Shown: piece by piece, positions 40,889 through 47,940 of the stretch
Layout of the letters: each line of letters begins with the position of its first letter
How positions within the stretch are numbered: position 1 is the stretch's first letter
NCBI RefSeq assembly: GCF_011065895.1
Contig: NZ_JAALCR010000020.1
Location: 1 to 64,000 of the forward strand
Reading direction: 5' to 3'
DNA from: Paludisphaera rhizosphaerae
GTDB lineage: Bacteria; Planctomycetota; Planctomycetia; Isosphaerales; Isosphaeraceae
DNA length: 64,000 nt
Notes under the pieces: model-generated
The model's input: the letters and a program-made list of their open reading frames with translations, nothing else
Databases searched by the model: none
What the model was told of the DNA's origin: nothing
Position numbers and translations under genes: made by a program

Positions 40889-41357
40889 CTGGACGGAGCG
40901 CAGACTACAGAACCTCATCGCGACGCGGTTCCTGAAGACCGGCAGCCTGTGCGTCCCCAATTGCGGAGTGTGGGGCTGGGAATCGGATCTCGTGCGGGTG
41001 TCGCCTTCATACCTGGCCAGCGAGTATGAAATCAAGGTGACGCGGAAGGACTTCCACCGGGATTCGGAGAAGCTGGAGCGCGTGGCCGCTCTCTCGAATC
41101 CGGAGGGGCGGAAGCGTGTCGAGGGGCTGACGCCGTCGCGGTTCTGGTATGCCACCCCTCGCGACATGGTCAAGCCGGAGGAAGTGCCGGCGTACGCTGG
41201 TCTGATACAGCCGTCGAAGTCGGGGCGGCGTCTCGACATCATCGTGCCGGCTCCGCTGCTGCACAGGAACAAGCTCGACGCCGCACGTCTGCTGTTCCTT
41301 ACGCGTGGGGTGGCGTTCCGGTATTGGGATCAGCGTCGAGCGGAAGCGATTCGCTGA
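40878..41357 (+). CDS. Nuclease-fold protein (MmcB-like, PD-(D/E)XK type)
   Basis: The protein has 159 residues. The pattern RLQNLIATRFLKTGSLCVPN, then WGWESDLVRVSPSYLASEYE, then IKVTRKDFHRDSEKL matches the MmcB/VRR-like nuclease group: an acidic residue after W-x-x-E-x-D and the E-x-K of SEYEIKVT. The C-terminal half (RLDIIVPAPLLHRNKLDAAR) is less conserved. Second such nuclease within 1.5 kb. Likely role in phage DNA repair or host DNA attack; not determinable here. Confidence 0.7.
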   Translation: MASDWTERRLQNLIATRFLKTGSLCVPNCGVWGWESDLVRVSPSYLASEYEIKVTRKDFHRDSEKLERVAALSNPEGRKRVEGLTPSRFWYATPRDMVKPEEVPAYAGLIQPSKSGRRLDIIVPAPLLHRNKLDAARLLFLTRGVAFRYWDQRRAEAIR

Positions 41358-41362
41358 CGACT

Positions 41363-41380
41363 GGTATAAACGTGGGTTCG
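41363..41380. promoter_or_regulatory. GGTATAAACG motif, copy 6
   Basis: GGTATAAACGTGGGTTCG begins 6 bases past the nuclease stop and 40 bases before ATG 41403; it has G for C at the tenth base. Confidence 0.4.
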
Positions 41381-41402
41381 TGTGCGCCGAAGGAGAGACA
41401 CC

Positions 41403-41861
41403 ATGAGCGACGCCAGAACGAAGCCCGACAACACGCCGACGTTCCAGGCTCATCCCGTGAGGGCAGAGGATGCCATGCCGTCTATGACGGTGAACTACGT
41501 GCGGCCAGAGGCTATGGCCAATGCCGAGAAGCTGAGGCCGCACGCGGGCATCGCCGTTGTCGACTCAATTCCCATGAAGGTGGACCGCATGCCACGCGGT
41601 CCAAGCCGGCCGGATTGGGTGGCTCCCTACTTGCCTCCGGTCAAGGCGATGGACGCGAACCTGACCGCAGGGCTTATGGCTGCCGTGAGGCTCTCGGACG
41701 CCGTCAGACGCAGAGCAAGGCTCGACTACGTCAGGGAGTGCGAGAGAAGCTTAGACGACGTCATAGGACGACTGACGACAGAGGATGCGAACTGCGTGCT
41801 GTCCTTCCTGGTAGGGCTCAACGACATCGTCAGCTACCCGGCACCACCCCAACTGCCGTAA
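41403..41861 (+). CDS. Hypothetical protein
   Basis: The protein has 152 residues; ATG 41403 follows GGAGAG. It is polar and proline-rich in the first 90 residues, with repeated MP and PP pairs, then a helical end (RRRARLDYVRECERSLDDVI, EDANCVLSFLVGLNDIVSY). No membrane segment or known motif. Confidence 0.5.
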   Translation: MSDARTKPDNTPTFQAHPVRAEDAMPSMTVNYVRPEAMANAEKLRPHAGIAVVDSIPMKVDRMPRGPSRPDWVAPYLPPVKAMDANLTAGLMAAVRLSDAVRRRARLDYVRECERSLDDVIGRLTTEDANCVLSFLVGLNDIVSYPAPPQLP

Positions 41862-41870
41862 GTGCATGCA

Positions 41871-41938
41871 CTCAGATAGGTGCGTGGGTGCACAAGCCAT
41901 GCATGCACGCACAGTATGTTGTAGGTGCATGCATGCAG
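41871..41938. promoter_or_regulatory. Cluster of GTGCATGCA-type palindromes
   Basis: AGTGCATGCACT (41871-41882) is a perfect 12-bp palindrome. GGGTGCAC follows at 41887, CATGCATGCACGCAC at 41898, and GTGCATGCATGCAG at 41925. The group fills the gap upstream of the ParB-like gene at 42009, about 70 bases before its start, and looks like a multi-site operator. Confidence 0.5.
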
Positions 41939-42008
41939 ACCGCTTCACCAAGGGCGACCATGTTTTCGGACGGCAAATCGACCCCAAAAAGCGACAAGGA
42001 TCCCACCA

Positions 42009-42962
42009 ATGAAGAAAGCATCACAATTCGCAGATGAGCGGATTATCGAGGAGAAGCGACGGGATGGGTTAGTCCGCACGGAGGAGGTCAGCATGAAAGC
42101 TGTCGACGCGGACACTCGTTTTCAGGCTCGCGTGGAACACTTGGACCTGGGCCATGTCGCCTACCTGGAGAGCGTAGTTCGCGACGGCCGCGAGTTGACG
42201 CCGATCTCCCTGTTTGATCTAGGGAAAGCCAAGATGGTTATCGGCGACGGCATTCACCGGCATGATGCCTATCGCAGGGCTGGAAGGCCCAGCATTCCGG
42301 CCATGGTGATCCATGGCACGGAACAGGATGCATTGGAGTTTGCGGCTGCCGCGAACCAGCGAGCCAGCTTAAGACGTAAGCGGGAGGATATCCGCAAGGC
42401 TGCGTTCATGCTGTTCGGCAATGGGTGGCTTAACAGGACGACAGGAGTGATAGCAGATCACATCGGAACCACTCCGGGGTCGGTTCTCAAATGGCGAGCC
42501 GAATACGCAAGCCAGACTGGAGAGGCGATCCCCGATGTGGTCGAAGGTTTCAACGGCATGCAGCGAAAGACGTCGAACACCAAGAAAAAGGCAAATATCA
42601 ACTTCGGGAGCGTCAGCGCCTTTAAGGCGTTCCTGGCTCCATACGGGATTGCGATCGACACGGTGAACAGCGGCTATCTCTTAAAGTTCCCGATCTACCA
42701 CGCGTGCGGAATCGCCTTCGTGCCGGTTCGCGTTACAGACGGAACATGTGAGGTATCGCCATGGGTGGCGGCGGTGGGAAACGCGATTCTCGCCAGGTTG
42801 TATTGGAACGCTAGCCGGGTGATTGCGATAGTCCCTGATGATGTCGAACCGCATCCAGAACTAGCGAAGCTTACAGGACGCGCCGGCGTTGAGTTCATGA
42901 CGGCTCACGCGTTAGCCATGGAGTTGGCGGCAGCCAAGGTGCACGCCAGATCGAGGGAGTAA
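42009..42962 (+). CDS. ParB/Spo0J-like DNA-binding protein
   Basis: The protein has 317 residues from ATG 42009 (AAGGA upstream); the frame opens at 41925 within the palindrome cluster. ParB N-domain: LDLGHVAYLESVVRDGRELT, IGDGIHRHDAYRRAGRPSIP, ALEFAAAANQRASLRRKRED. Then a helix-turn-helix: VIADHIGTTPGSVLKWRAEY (about 165-185). A C-terminal domain without cysteines ends in AMELAAAKVHARSRE. It lacks partner ParA, so it is more likely a regulator than a partition protein. It ends in front of the largest copy of the repeated palindrome. Confidence 0.78.
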   Translation: MKKASQFADERIIEEKRRDGLVRTEEVSMKAVDADTRFQARVEHLDLGHVAYLESVVRDGRELTPISLFDLGKAKMVIGDGIHRHDAYRRAGRPSIPAMVIHGTEQDALEFAAAANQRASLRRKREDIRKAAFMLFGNGWLNRTTGVIADHIGTTPGSVLKWRAEYASQTGEAIPDVVEGFNGMQRKTSNTKKKANINFGSVSAFKAFLAPYGIAIDTVNSGYLLKFPIYHACGIAFVPVRVTDGTCEVSPWVAAVGNAILARLYWNASRVIAIVPDDVEPHPELAKLTGRAGVEFMTAHALAMELAAAKVHARSRE

Positions 42963-42993
42963 CGACAACGGCTCGTGAGGTGCGGTCCTGAAA

Positions 42994-43039
42994 GCACGGC
43001 TCCCCGATGATTCATTTTTGAATCATCGGGGAGCCGTGC
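42994..43039 (+). terminator. CCCGATGATTCA palindrome, copy B, 21-bp stem
   Basis: GCACGGCTCCCCGATGATTC plus A pairs perfectly with its reverse complement around TTTT. The inner 13 pairs match the other copies; the outer GCACGGCT/AGCCGTGC pairing is private to this copy. It lies 32 bases after the ParB-like stop, and no T-run follows, so it is a terminator candidate, RNA end-stabiliser or protein site. Confidence 0.6.
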
Positions 43040-43077
43040 CGCTTATCTCGATGCACTGGAAAAACGTCCGCACGCTT

Positions 43078-43098
43078 GGTATAAACCTATATACGTGG
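43078..43098. promoter_or_regulatory. GGTATAAACC motif, copy 7
   Basis: GGTATAAACCTATATACGTG starts 39 bases after hairpin copy B and about 87 bases before ATG 43165, giving a terminator-then-promoter arrangement at this operon boundary. Confidence 0.45.
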
Positions 43099-43164
43099 AC
43101 GACAACGACTTGCATTGCGGGAATGCGAGTCTCCCGGACGCGGTGACCCCATAGGGTAGAAATC

Positions 43165-43398
43165 ATGTTCGTGAACGCGAATGGTGAGGGCGTCATGCCC
43201 CTGCGGCCAGTGGAGTTCAAAGACGATGAGGCGATAGAGAGGGCGAGGGATCTGATGATGTTGGCGTTGAGCCGCAAGCGGATACCGCTGCGAGTCATCG
43301 CCAGAATCTTCGGCGTCTCCAAGTCAACGGCCGGCGAACGCATCCGGGCGATCCCGGAGAAAGCGAGGGCACACTATGCCGCGCGATCGCTGGTCTGA
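43165..43398 (+). CDS. Small helix-turn-helix protein
   Basis: The protein has 77 residues. The C-terminal half is a clear HTH: RKRIPLRVIARIFGVSKSTA, GERIRAIPEKARAHY. The N-terminal helix (EFKDDEAIERARDLMMLALS) may dimerise. It resembles the region-4-like or transposase-type HTH of small phage regulators. As the first gene after a hairpin and motif copy 7, it could control the late block; inference. Confidence 0.6.
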   Translation: MFVNANGEGVMPLRPVEFKDDEAIERARDLMMLALSRKRIPLRVIARIFGVSKSTAGERIRAIPEKARAHYAARSLV

Positions 43399-43747
43399 TC
43401 TCGACATCATCCTGGGGTACGGGTTTGTGCCCCTGTTTCCGATCGACTCGTTCACGCCGTTGAGCGGATGTCCGCACAAACGGCCGATCGATGAGGACTC
43501 GGCGTTCGTGTGCATGGTCTGTAGCGGCAGCGGCGTCGACAAGCACCCTGTAATGAAGATGCGGGCGACCGACCCGCAACCAGATACACCTGCGATCCCC
43601 GTAGCTTCGGCGTCGTCTGCGGATGACGTCGAAGGCGACCGGCCGGCAGCGTCCCCGTCCGCTCCGGCCGGTCGCGGTAAATCCAAGTCTCCAACCCGAC
43701 GCGAGAAGCGAGCGGCCAAGTACGGCCGTAAACCAGCGGAGGTGTAG
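43376..43747 (+). CDS. Hypothetical protein with cysteine/histidine knuckle
   Basis: The protein has 123 residues, overlapping the HTH gene by 23 bases. The segment LSGCPHKRPIDEDSAFVCM, VCSGSGVDKHPVM supplies C, H, C, C and H ligands for one zinc site. It continues with a disordered Ala/Pro/Ser-rich region and a basic end (PTRREKRAAKYGRKP). Likely binds nucleic acid or a protein partner; no family assigned. Confidence 0.55.
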   Translation: MPRDRWSDLDIILGYGFVPLFPIDSFTPLSGCPHKRPIDEDSAFVCMVCSGSGVDKHPVMKMRATDPQPDTPAIPVASASSADDVEGDRPAASPSAPAGRGKSKSPTRREKRAAKYGRKPAEV

Positions 43748-43749
43748 AC

Positions 43750-44475
43750 GTGTTCGCTCGAATCCTGTTCATGCTGGCGACCGTCGCCGCGACGGCTCTG
43801 CCGGCGTGGGCAGGAACCGAGGTCTGGACGAATGAGCCTGTCTACCAGGGCGTGAAGGCGAACGCTCCGATACCGACCTGGCAGCACATTCTCAACGAAG
43901 GCGGCATCGACAGGGCCGGTCTGTGCGTCATCGCCAGCAACACGGCCAACGGTCTGTATCAGGACGTTCCCGAGTTCCGCGACGGCAAGGGCTCGGCGGT
44001 ATGGAAGCTGGCGAAGTCGCGAGAGGGCGGCTACTACCCGGAGAAGCTGGAAAAGCTGTTCCGGGATGCGGGGCTGAAAACGGCATGGTTCCAGGCTGAG
44101 GGCGACGCCAAGAGCCTGTGCGCCGTCATCGAGAAGTACAACGCCGCTGGGCTGCCGGTCGGCGTCACGATGAACTACGGCGAGAAGTACGGGCAGGCGA
44201 TTCACCACATGGTGTCGCTGATCCACATCGATAAATCGCTTGTCTGCATCGTCGACAACAACTTTCCCGGTCAATACATGTGGATTAGCCGAGCCGAATT
44301 CGAGCGGCGGCTTATCGACGGTCCAACGGGCTGGGTTGTGGCGTTGCTCTGGGTGAAGACGGCCGTCAAGTGGGCTGTGATTGCGGCGGCATTGGTTATC
44401 GCTGCCGGCGGTGCGGCGCTCATGTTCGCTGCCGTCGTGGCGTTCGTTGGCCTTGCGTTGAGGCGCGAGCTATGA
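43750..44475 (+). CDS. Papain-like cysteine-protease-fold protein with signal and C-terminal membrane helices
   Basis: The protein has 241 residues, GTG start at 43750. A signal peptide (ILFMLATVAATALPAWAG) is followed by a domain with RAGLCVIASNTANGLYQ (candidate catalytic Cys about 58), HHMVSLIHIDKSLVCIVDNN (His about 155, Asp about 170) and FPGQYMWISRAEFERRL, a C39/papain-like layout. Two transmembrane helices close the protein (AVIAAALVIAAGGAALMFAA). The catalytic domain would lie outside the cytoplasmic membrane. It is coupled by ATGA to the next membrane protein. Activity is inferred. Confidence 0.65.
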   Translation: MFARILFMLATVAATALPAWAGTEVWTNEPVYQGVKANAPIPTWQHILNEGGIDRAGLCVIASNTANGLYQDVPEFRDGKGSAVWKLAKSREGGYYPEKLEKLFRDAGLKTAWFQAEGDAKSLCAVIEKYNAAGLPVGVTMNYGEKYGQAIHHMVSLIHIDKSLVCIVDNNFPGQYMWISRAEFERRLIDGPTGWVVALLWVKTAVKWAVIAAALVIAAGGAALMFAAVVAFVGLALRREL

Positions 44476-45221
44476 AGACGTGGCTAATAGCTGCGGGGGG
44501 CGGTTACATGTTGGGCTTGAGCGTCGGCGTTCTCGCGGTTGTGCTGGCGTCTCAGGTTGCCGAGCCTTCGGCTTCCGTGCCTCCGGCTCCCGTCGAGACG
44601 AAGGCGGAGGTTTACCGGACGTTCGACGTCAACGGCTTCAAGGTGCCGTTTCTCGGCGTTGAGACGTCGGACAAGTTAGGGCCGATCTTCCGGTGGGACC
44701 CCGCTAGGCAACGATACAACTGCACGTCGCCGATCATGGGCACGTGCCCCACCGGAGCCGACCGGTTCAAGAAGCTGTACGCGGTCAAGATCAACGGTGC
44801 GACGGCTCACGTCGTCGGCTGGGTTCACGCTGACGGCTCGTTCAACTGGTGTTGGGATGACCAGGATTCCAAGCTCGTGCCAGGCCGTGGCGCGACGATC
44901 AACCCGGCTGGAGCCATGGCCAACGGCGTGGACGTCGACAAGCTCGACGGTCCCGGAACCGTGAGGGCCTCAGATCCCGAGACAGCGGCCGACGTCCGCA
45001 TCGCAATGGAAGCCGGCAACCCAGCGTCGCCGACTTCGGCACAGTGTGGGCCATCGGATGACGCATCCTGCATTAGGGCTCCAGACGTTCCGACGTCTGG
45101 GGTGTCGCTCTGGCTGGTATTCGGCGTCATCGCCGCACTCGCCGTCGTGTTCGGCGTTCCAGCGTTTTTCGCGATCGTCGCCTTTGTCATCTGGTTGATG
45201 AGGCGAAAGGCGAAAACATGA
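44472..45221 (+). CDS. Membrane protein, paralogue of the 38991 lipoprotein
   Basis: The protein has 249 residues. An N-terminal signal anchor (GGGYMLGLSVGVLAVVLAS) leads to an outer beta domain with RTFDVNGFKVPFLGVETSD and KINGATAHVVGWVHADGSFN, WCWDDQDSKL, which parallels the candidate lipoprotein at 38991-39560. A C-terminal double helix (LWLVFGVIAALAVVFGVPAF, FAIVAFVIWLMRRKAKT) anchors it again. It sits between the papain-like protein and another membrane protein, all ATGA-coupled: a three-gene envelope module. Function unknown. Confidence 0.6.
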   Translation: MKTWLIAAGGGYMLGLSVGVLAVVLASQVAEPSASVPPAPVETKAEVYRTFDVNGFKVPFLGVETSDKLGPIFRWDPARQRYNCTSPIMGTCPTGADRFKKLYAVKINGATAHVVGWVHADGSFNWCWDDQDSKLVPGRGATINPAGAMANGVDVDKLDGPGTVRASDPETAADVRIAMEAGNPASPTSAQCGPSDDASCIRAPDVPTSGVSLWLVFGVIAALAVVFGVPAFFAIVAFVIWLMRRKAKT

Positions 45222-45559
45222 GCTTCGAGTACATCGTCTTGATCGCGGCCGTCGTCTTCTCTGTCGGCTGCCTGGGCGTGCTATGCCTCGCGACCGCGTT
45301 TCTCGCGTGGTCCATCTTCCGGCCGCGTGCGGCGTCGTCCCCGCAACCGGCGACCGCACCGGCCGGAACGTCGCCGATGGAGGCGTCGACGGAGGAAGCA
45401 ACCGCCGCTCTCTTGCTGGCTGCCTACCAGTCGGCGAAACGGGGCTCAGAAGCCAAGGCATCTCGCGACCTGGCCGTTGACATGCACGCGGCTGAGGCTG
45501 AGACGGTCAAAGCGAGCATGGGCCAGACGCTAGGCCCAAAAGGCGGCAGCGTCGGATAA
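45218..45559 (+). CDS. Single-pass membrane protein of the envelope module
   Basis: The protein has 113 residues. An N-terminal transmembrane helix (YIVLIAAVVFSVGCLGVLCL) and a short basic linker precede a Pro/Ala-rich stretch and a helical cytoplasmic or outer tail (AALLLAAYQSAKRGSEAKAS, VDMHAAEAETVKAS). Third gene of the coupled module 43750-45559. No family. Confidence 0.55.
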   Translation: MSFEYIVLIAAVVFSVGCLGVLCLATAFLAWSIFRPRAASSPQPATAPAGTSPMEASTEEATAALLLAAYQSAKRGSEAKASRDLAVDMHAAEAETVKASMGQTLGPKGGSVG

Positions 45560-45625
45560 CGAGAGTCCGACGCTCGAATACGTGGTTCATATTGACACCC
45601 AAGCAACCGTCTGAGGGCAAAGCCG

Positions 45626-46003
45626 ATGAGGTACGTTAAAGGGCCGACGTTCGGGGTTCCGGCGATCATTCCGCCCGTGAATCAAGACGGCAAGACCGAC
45701 GTCGAGCCGGAACCGTTTTGGGACGACAACGCGCGTCAGCTTACGGTTGTGACGCCGAAGTACGATCCCGAAAAGGAGACGGCTCCGGCTCAGGCTCTCG
45801 TCTTCCTGATCCTTCCCGGCAGCGCTCTGTTGAAGGCGTCGGCCGACGACATCGTCAACGCCACGCTGCCGCGCACGACGACGGACATCAACAGCGATCC
45901 GGCCGGCGGCGTCACCGTGCCGCTGCCGCTGCCTCCCTATGACGAGAAGCTGGCGTACGTGGGTCAGCTCGTCTACGGCTACCAGGACACGGACGTAGCC
46001 TAA
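45626..46003 (+). CDS. Hypothetical protein upstream of the packaging module
   Basis: The protein has 125 residues, mostly beta-strand and loop (GPTFGVPAIIPPVNQDG, ALVFLILPGSALLKASADD, TVPLPLPPYDEKLAYVGQLV). No membrane helix or catalytic motif. It separates the envelope module from the terminase block and is followed by the structured leader of the HNH gene. Confidence 0.5.
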   Translation: MRYVKGPTFGVPAIIPPVNQDGKTDVEPEPFWDDNARQLTVVTPKYDPEKETAPAQALVFLILPGSALLKASADDIVNATLPRTTTDINSDPAGGVTVPLPLPPYDEKLAYVGQLVYGYQDTDVA

Positions 46004-46025
46004 ACCGCCTACAGCGTCTTTCCGT

Positions 46026-46110
46026 GCCTCTGACTCCGGCTCCCGGTTCCGGCTAATTGCCGGCAGGGCTTGGCTCCTCCCTGGGGAGGCTGGGAGCCGG
46101 AGTCAGGGGC
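46026..46110 (+). promoter_or_regulatory. Three-way-junction RNA masking the HNH ribosome site
   Basis: A 19-bp closing stem pairs 46026-46044 (GCCTCTGACTCCGGCTCCC) with 46092-46110, one G-U pair and no mismatch, and its last base is adjacent to ATG 46111. Two arms fill the loop: CCGGC/GCCGG (46049-46063) and CCTCC/GGAGG (46076-46089). Every candidate ribosome site (GGAG 46099-46102, AGGGG 46105-46109) lies in the closing stem, so initiation would need unfolding, cutting or coupling. A MITE-like origin is an alternative reading. Confidence 0.6.
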
Positions 46111-46473
46111 ATGGACAAGACGCCGCAGTTTCGAGTCGGGGCCGACCCCGACCTAGTGTTCCGACCGATCCAGCGGCGACCGCTGACGGACGCGGGAAGG
46201 ATCAAGCGGAAGAAGTTTTACAACTCGGCTGCGTGGCAGCGATGCCGCAGGCTGAAACTTCTACGCGATCCGATGTGCGCAAGCTGTGCGAAAGAGGGGA
46301 GGCACGTTGCCGCCGCTCACGTTCACCACATGATCGACCTGGCGGATGCCCCTGAACTCGCACTCACGTACTCCAATCTTGAGTCGCTCTGCCATCCGTG
46401 CCACTCACGCGAGACGCTCAAGAGGCTGAGGGAAGAACGCCATGAGCGTGATAGCTTGCCGGGTATACGCTGA
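46111..46473 (+). CDS. HNH endonuclease (packaging-associated)
   Basis: The protein has 120 residues. Motifs are FYNSAAWQRCRRLKLLRDPM, CASCAKEGRHVAAAHVHHMI (CxxC and the catalytic HH), then SNLESLCHPCHSRETLKRL (N and second CxxC). This is the HNH fold found next to terminases in HK97-type phages, where it supports DNA cleavage during packaging. Start ATG 46111 abuts the three-way-junction leader. It overlaps the HslV-like gene by 32 bases. Confidence 0.88.
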   Translation: MDKTPQFRVGADPDLVFRPIQRRPLTDAGRIKRKKFYNSAAWQRCRRLKLLRDPMCASCAKEGRHVAAAHVHHMIDLADAPELALTYSNLESLCHPCHSRETLKRLREERHERDSLPGIR

Positions 46474-46936
46474 CCGAATCGAGATGGCTGCGGATTCGAT
46501 TCTCGTTTCCGGCTGGTCTCAGCGGACGGACGCCAAGCACACGAAGCTTGTGAAGGTTCGTGACGTCGTCGTCGGATCGTGCGGTCTCGCTTCCGAATCC
46601 GGGTTGATGCAACTGTTCCTCATGACGCATCGACCAAAGTTCGCGGACGTTGACTCCGTTCTGGAGTTCATGGGCGAGTTCGCGACCTGGAAAGGGAAAC
46701 GTATCAACGATTCGACAACGACGAATCAATATATTCTTGCGTTCGACGGCAAGGCGTTCGTCACGCAAGAGTACTTCGTTGATGAGGTCGTCAACTACTA
46801 CGCGATCGGGGCTGGGCAGGATTTCGCTACGGCTGTCCTTCACTTGGGTGGGAACCCGAGCGACGCCGTAGACACCGCCATAGCGTTGTCGGTGTTCTGT
46901 GCGGCTCCAAGGGTCAATCTAACTGTGGGGAAGTAG
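46442..46936 (+). CDS. HslV/proteasome-beta-like Ntn-hydrolase
   Basis: The protein has 164 residues. Features of the fold are RIEMAADSILVSGWSQRTDA, KHTKLVKVRDVVVGSCGLA (the beta-hairpin with G at the turn), NQYILAFDGKAFVTQEYFVD and YYAIGAGQDFATAVLHLGGN, DAVDTAIALSVFC. The usual N-terminal catalytic Thr of HslV is not visible: the chain starts MSVIACRVYADRIEM, and Cys6 could serve as nucleophile only after processing, so activity is uncertain. It sits between HNH and terminase; a second protease, the HK97-type prohead protease, is downstream. Confidence 0.7.
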   Translation: MSVIACRVYADRIEMAADSILVSGWSQRTDAKHTKLVKVRDVVVGSCGLASESGLMQLFLMTHRPKFADVDSVLEFMGEFATWKGKRINDSTTTNQYILAFDGKAFVTQEYFVDEVVNYYAIGAGQDFATAVLHLGGNPSDAVDTAIALSVFCAAPRVNLTVGK

Positions 46937-46940
46937 ACGC

Positions 46941-47510
46941 ATGCAGGTGTACAACGTCGCTGCCATCGCTCACGTGTTCGCGGTCGTCGCCGGGATCATC
47001 TTCGCACTCGTGGTTCTGTGGCGGATACGGGACATCGAGCGGAGCGTTAAGCAGATCGCGGATAACGGAAACGCAACCTGGGTTCGGCTCGTCGGCGTCA
47101 ACCAGCGGCTACGCAACATCGACGGCCGGTTTGTCAGCGTGAGCCGGTATCTCGACGCGATCCGGGAATTCTTGCTGACTGACGCAAAACGCGTCGACGT
47201 CGGGCATGTGTTCTGGGCTCAAGGCGACGGCGACGGGTTCGTGGGCGCGGCCTGCTACTGCGACGGCAAGGATATCCGGTTCGTGGGCGTGCATCGCGAT
47301 CGGGCGTTGTCGCCGCAGGAAATCGAGTTCGTCAACGCCAACGATCAACGCATCTGGAACGTGCTCAAGTGGAAGCTGGCGACCCGAGAAACCTCGGTCG
47401 TCTGCTTTGACGAACTGATGGCGGCTGTGGAGGGCTCCGACGATGCCAGCGAGGGGGAGGAAACCGAAGAGGAAGACGGGAGCAAGCAACCGGCCGTTCA
47501 GCGGTGTTGA
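46941..47510 (+). CDS. Membrane-anchored hypothetical protein
   Basis: The protein has 189 residues. One transmembrane helix near the N-terminus (AIAHVFAVVAGIIFALVVLW) is followed by a coiled segment (RDIERSVKQIADNGNATWVR) and a soluble domain containing GDGFVGAACYCDGKDIRFVG. The end is acidic (EGSDDASEGEETEEEDG). The last 68 bases overlap the small terminase gene. Unusual in a packaging module; function unknown. Confidence 0.55.
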   Translation: MQVYNVAAIAHVFAVVAGIIFALVVLWRIRDIERSVKQIADNGNATWVRLVGVNQRLRNIDGRFVSVSRYLDAIREFLLTDAKRVDVGHVFWAQGDGDGFVGAACYCDGKDIRFVGVHRDRALSPQEIEFVNANDQRIWNVLKWKLATRETSVVCFDELMAAVEGSDDASEGEETEEEDGSKQPAVQRC

Positions 47511-47940
47511 CGCCGTAGGCGCTCCACCCAAACCGGCGATCATCGCTGACGACGTAGACGCGTCGGGGGAATGGGACCGGGTTTGCCAACTGCTGACGGA
47601 CAATCAGGTGTTGAGCCCGGCTGATCTCGGCATCCTCGTGGCCTACTGCTCGGCTTACTCGACGGTGGCGCGGTGTCGACGCGAACTCGCGTTTGAACCG
47701 ATGCTTGTTCACAACTCCAAGACTGGAGCCATCAAGACGCATCCGCTCTACAACACGTTGAGCGCGGCCGAAGGGGCTCTAGCACGCTACGCGGGTGTTC
47801 TCGGGCTGACGCCTGCGGATCGTGGGAGGGTCGAAGCTCTGGATAATTCCGATGCGGAGGCATCCAAGCTCGACAAGCTCAATGCAGCAACCGCGAAGGC
47901 TCGACATAGCGTCGTTCGATCCGTTCCGCTGCAAGGCTGA
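47443..47940 (+). CDS. terS: Terminase small subunit (P27 family)
   Basis: The protein has 165 residues. A basic N-terminus (MPARGRKPKRKTGASNRPFS) is followed by EWDRVCQLLTDNQVLSPADL, GILVAYCSAYSTVARCRREL and a C-terminal LYNTLSAAEGALARYAGVLG LTPADR pattern, the P27/phage terminase small-subunit signature. It recognises packaging DNA and recruits the large subunit; its 3' end overlaps the large-subunit gene by 59 bases. Confidence 0.88.
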   Translation: MPARGRKPKRKTGASNRPFSGVDAVGAPPKPAIIADDVDASGEWDRVCQLLTDNQVLSPADLGILVAYCSAYSTVARCRRELAFEPMLVHNSKTGAIKTHPLYNTLSAAEGALARYAGVLGLTPADRGRVEALDNSDAEASKLDKLNAATAKARHSVVRSVPLQG

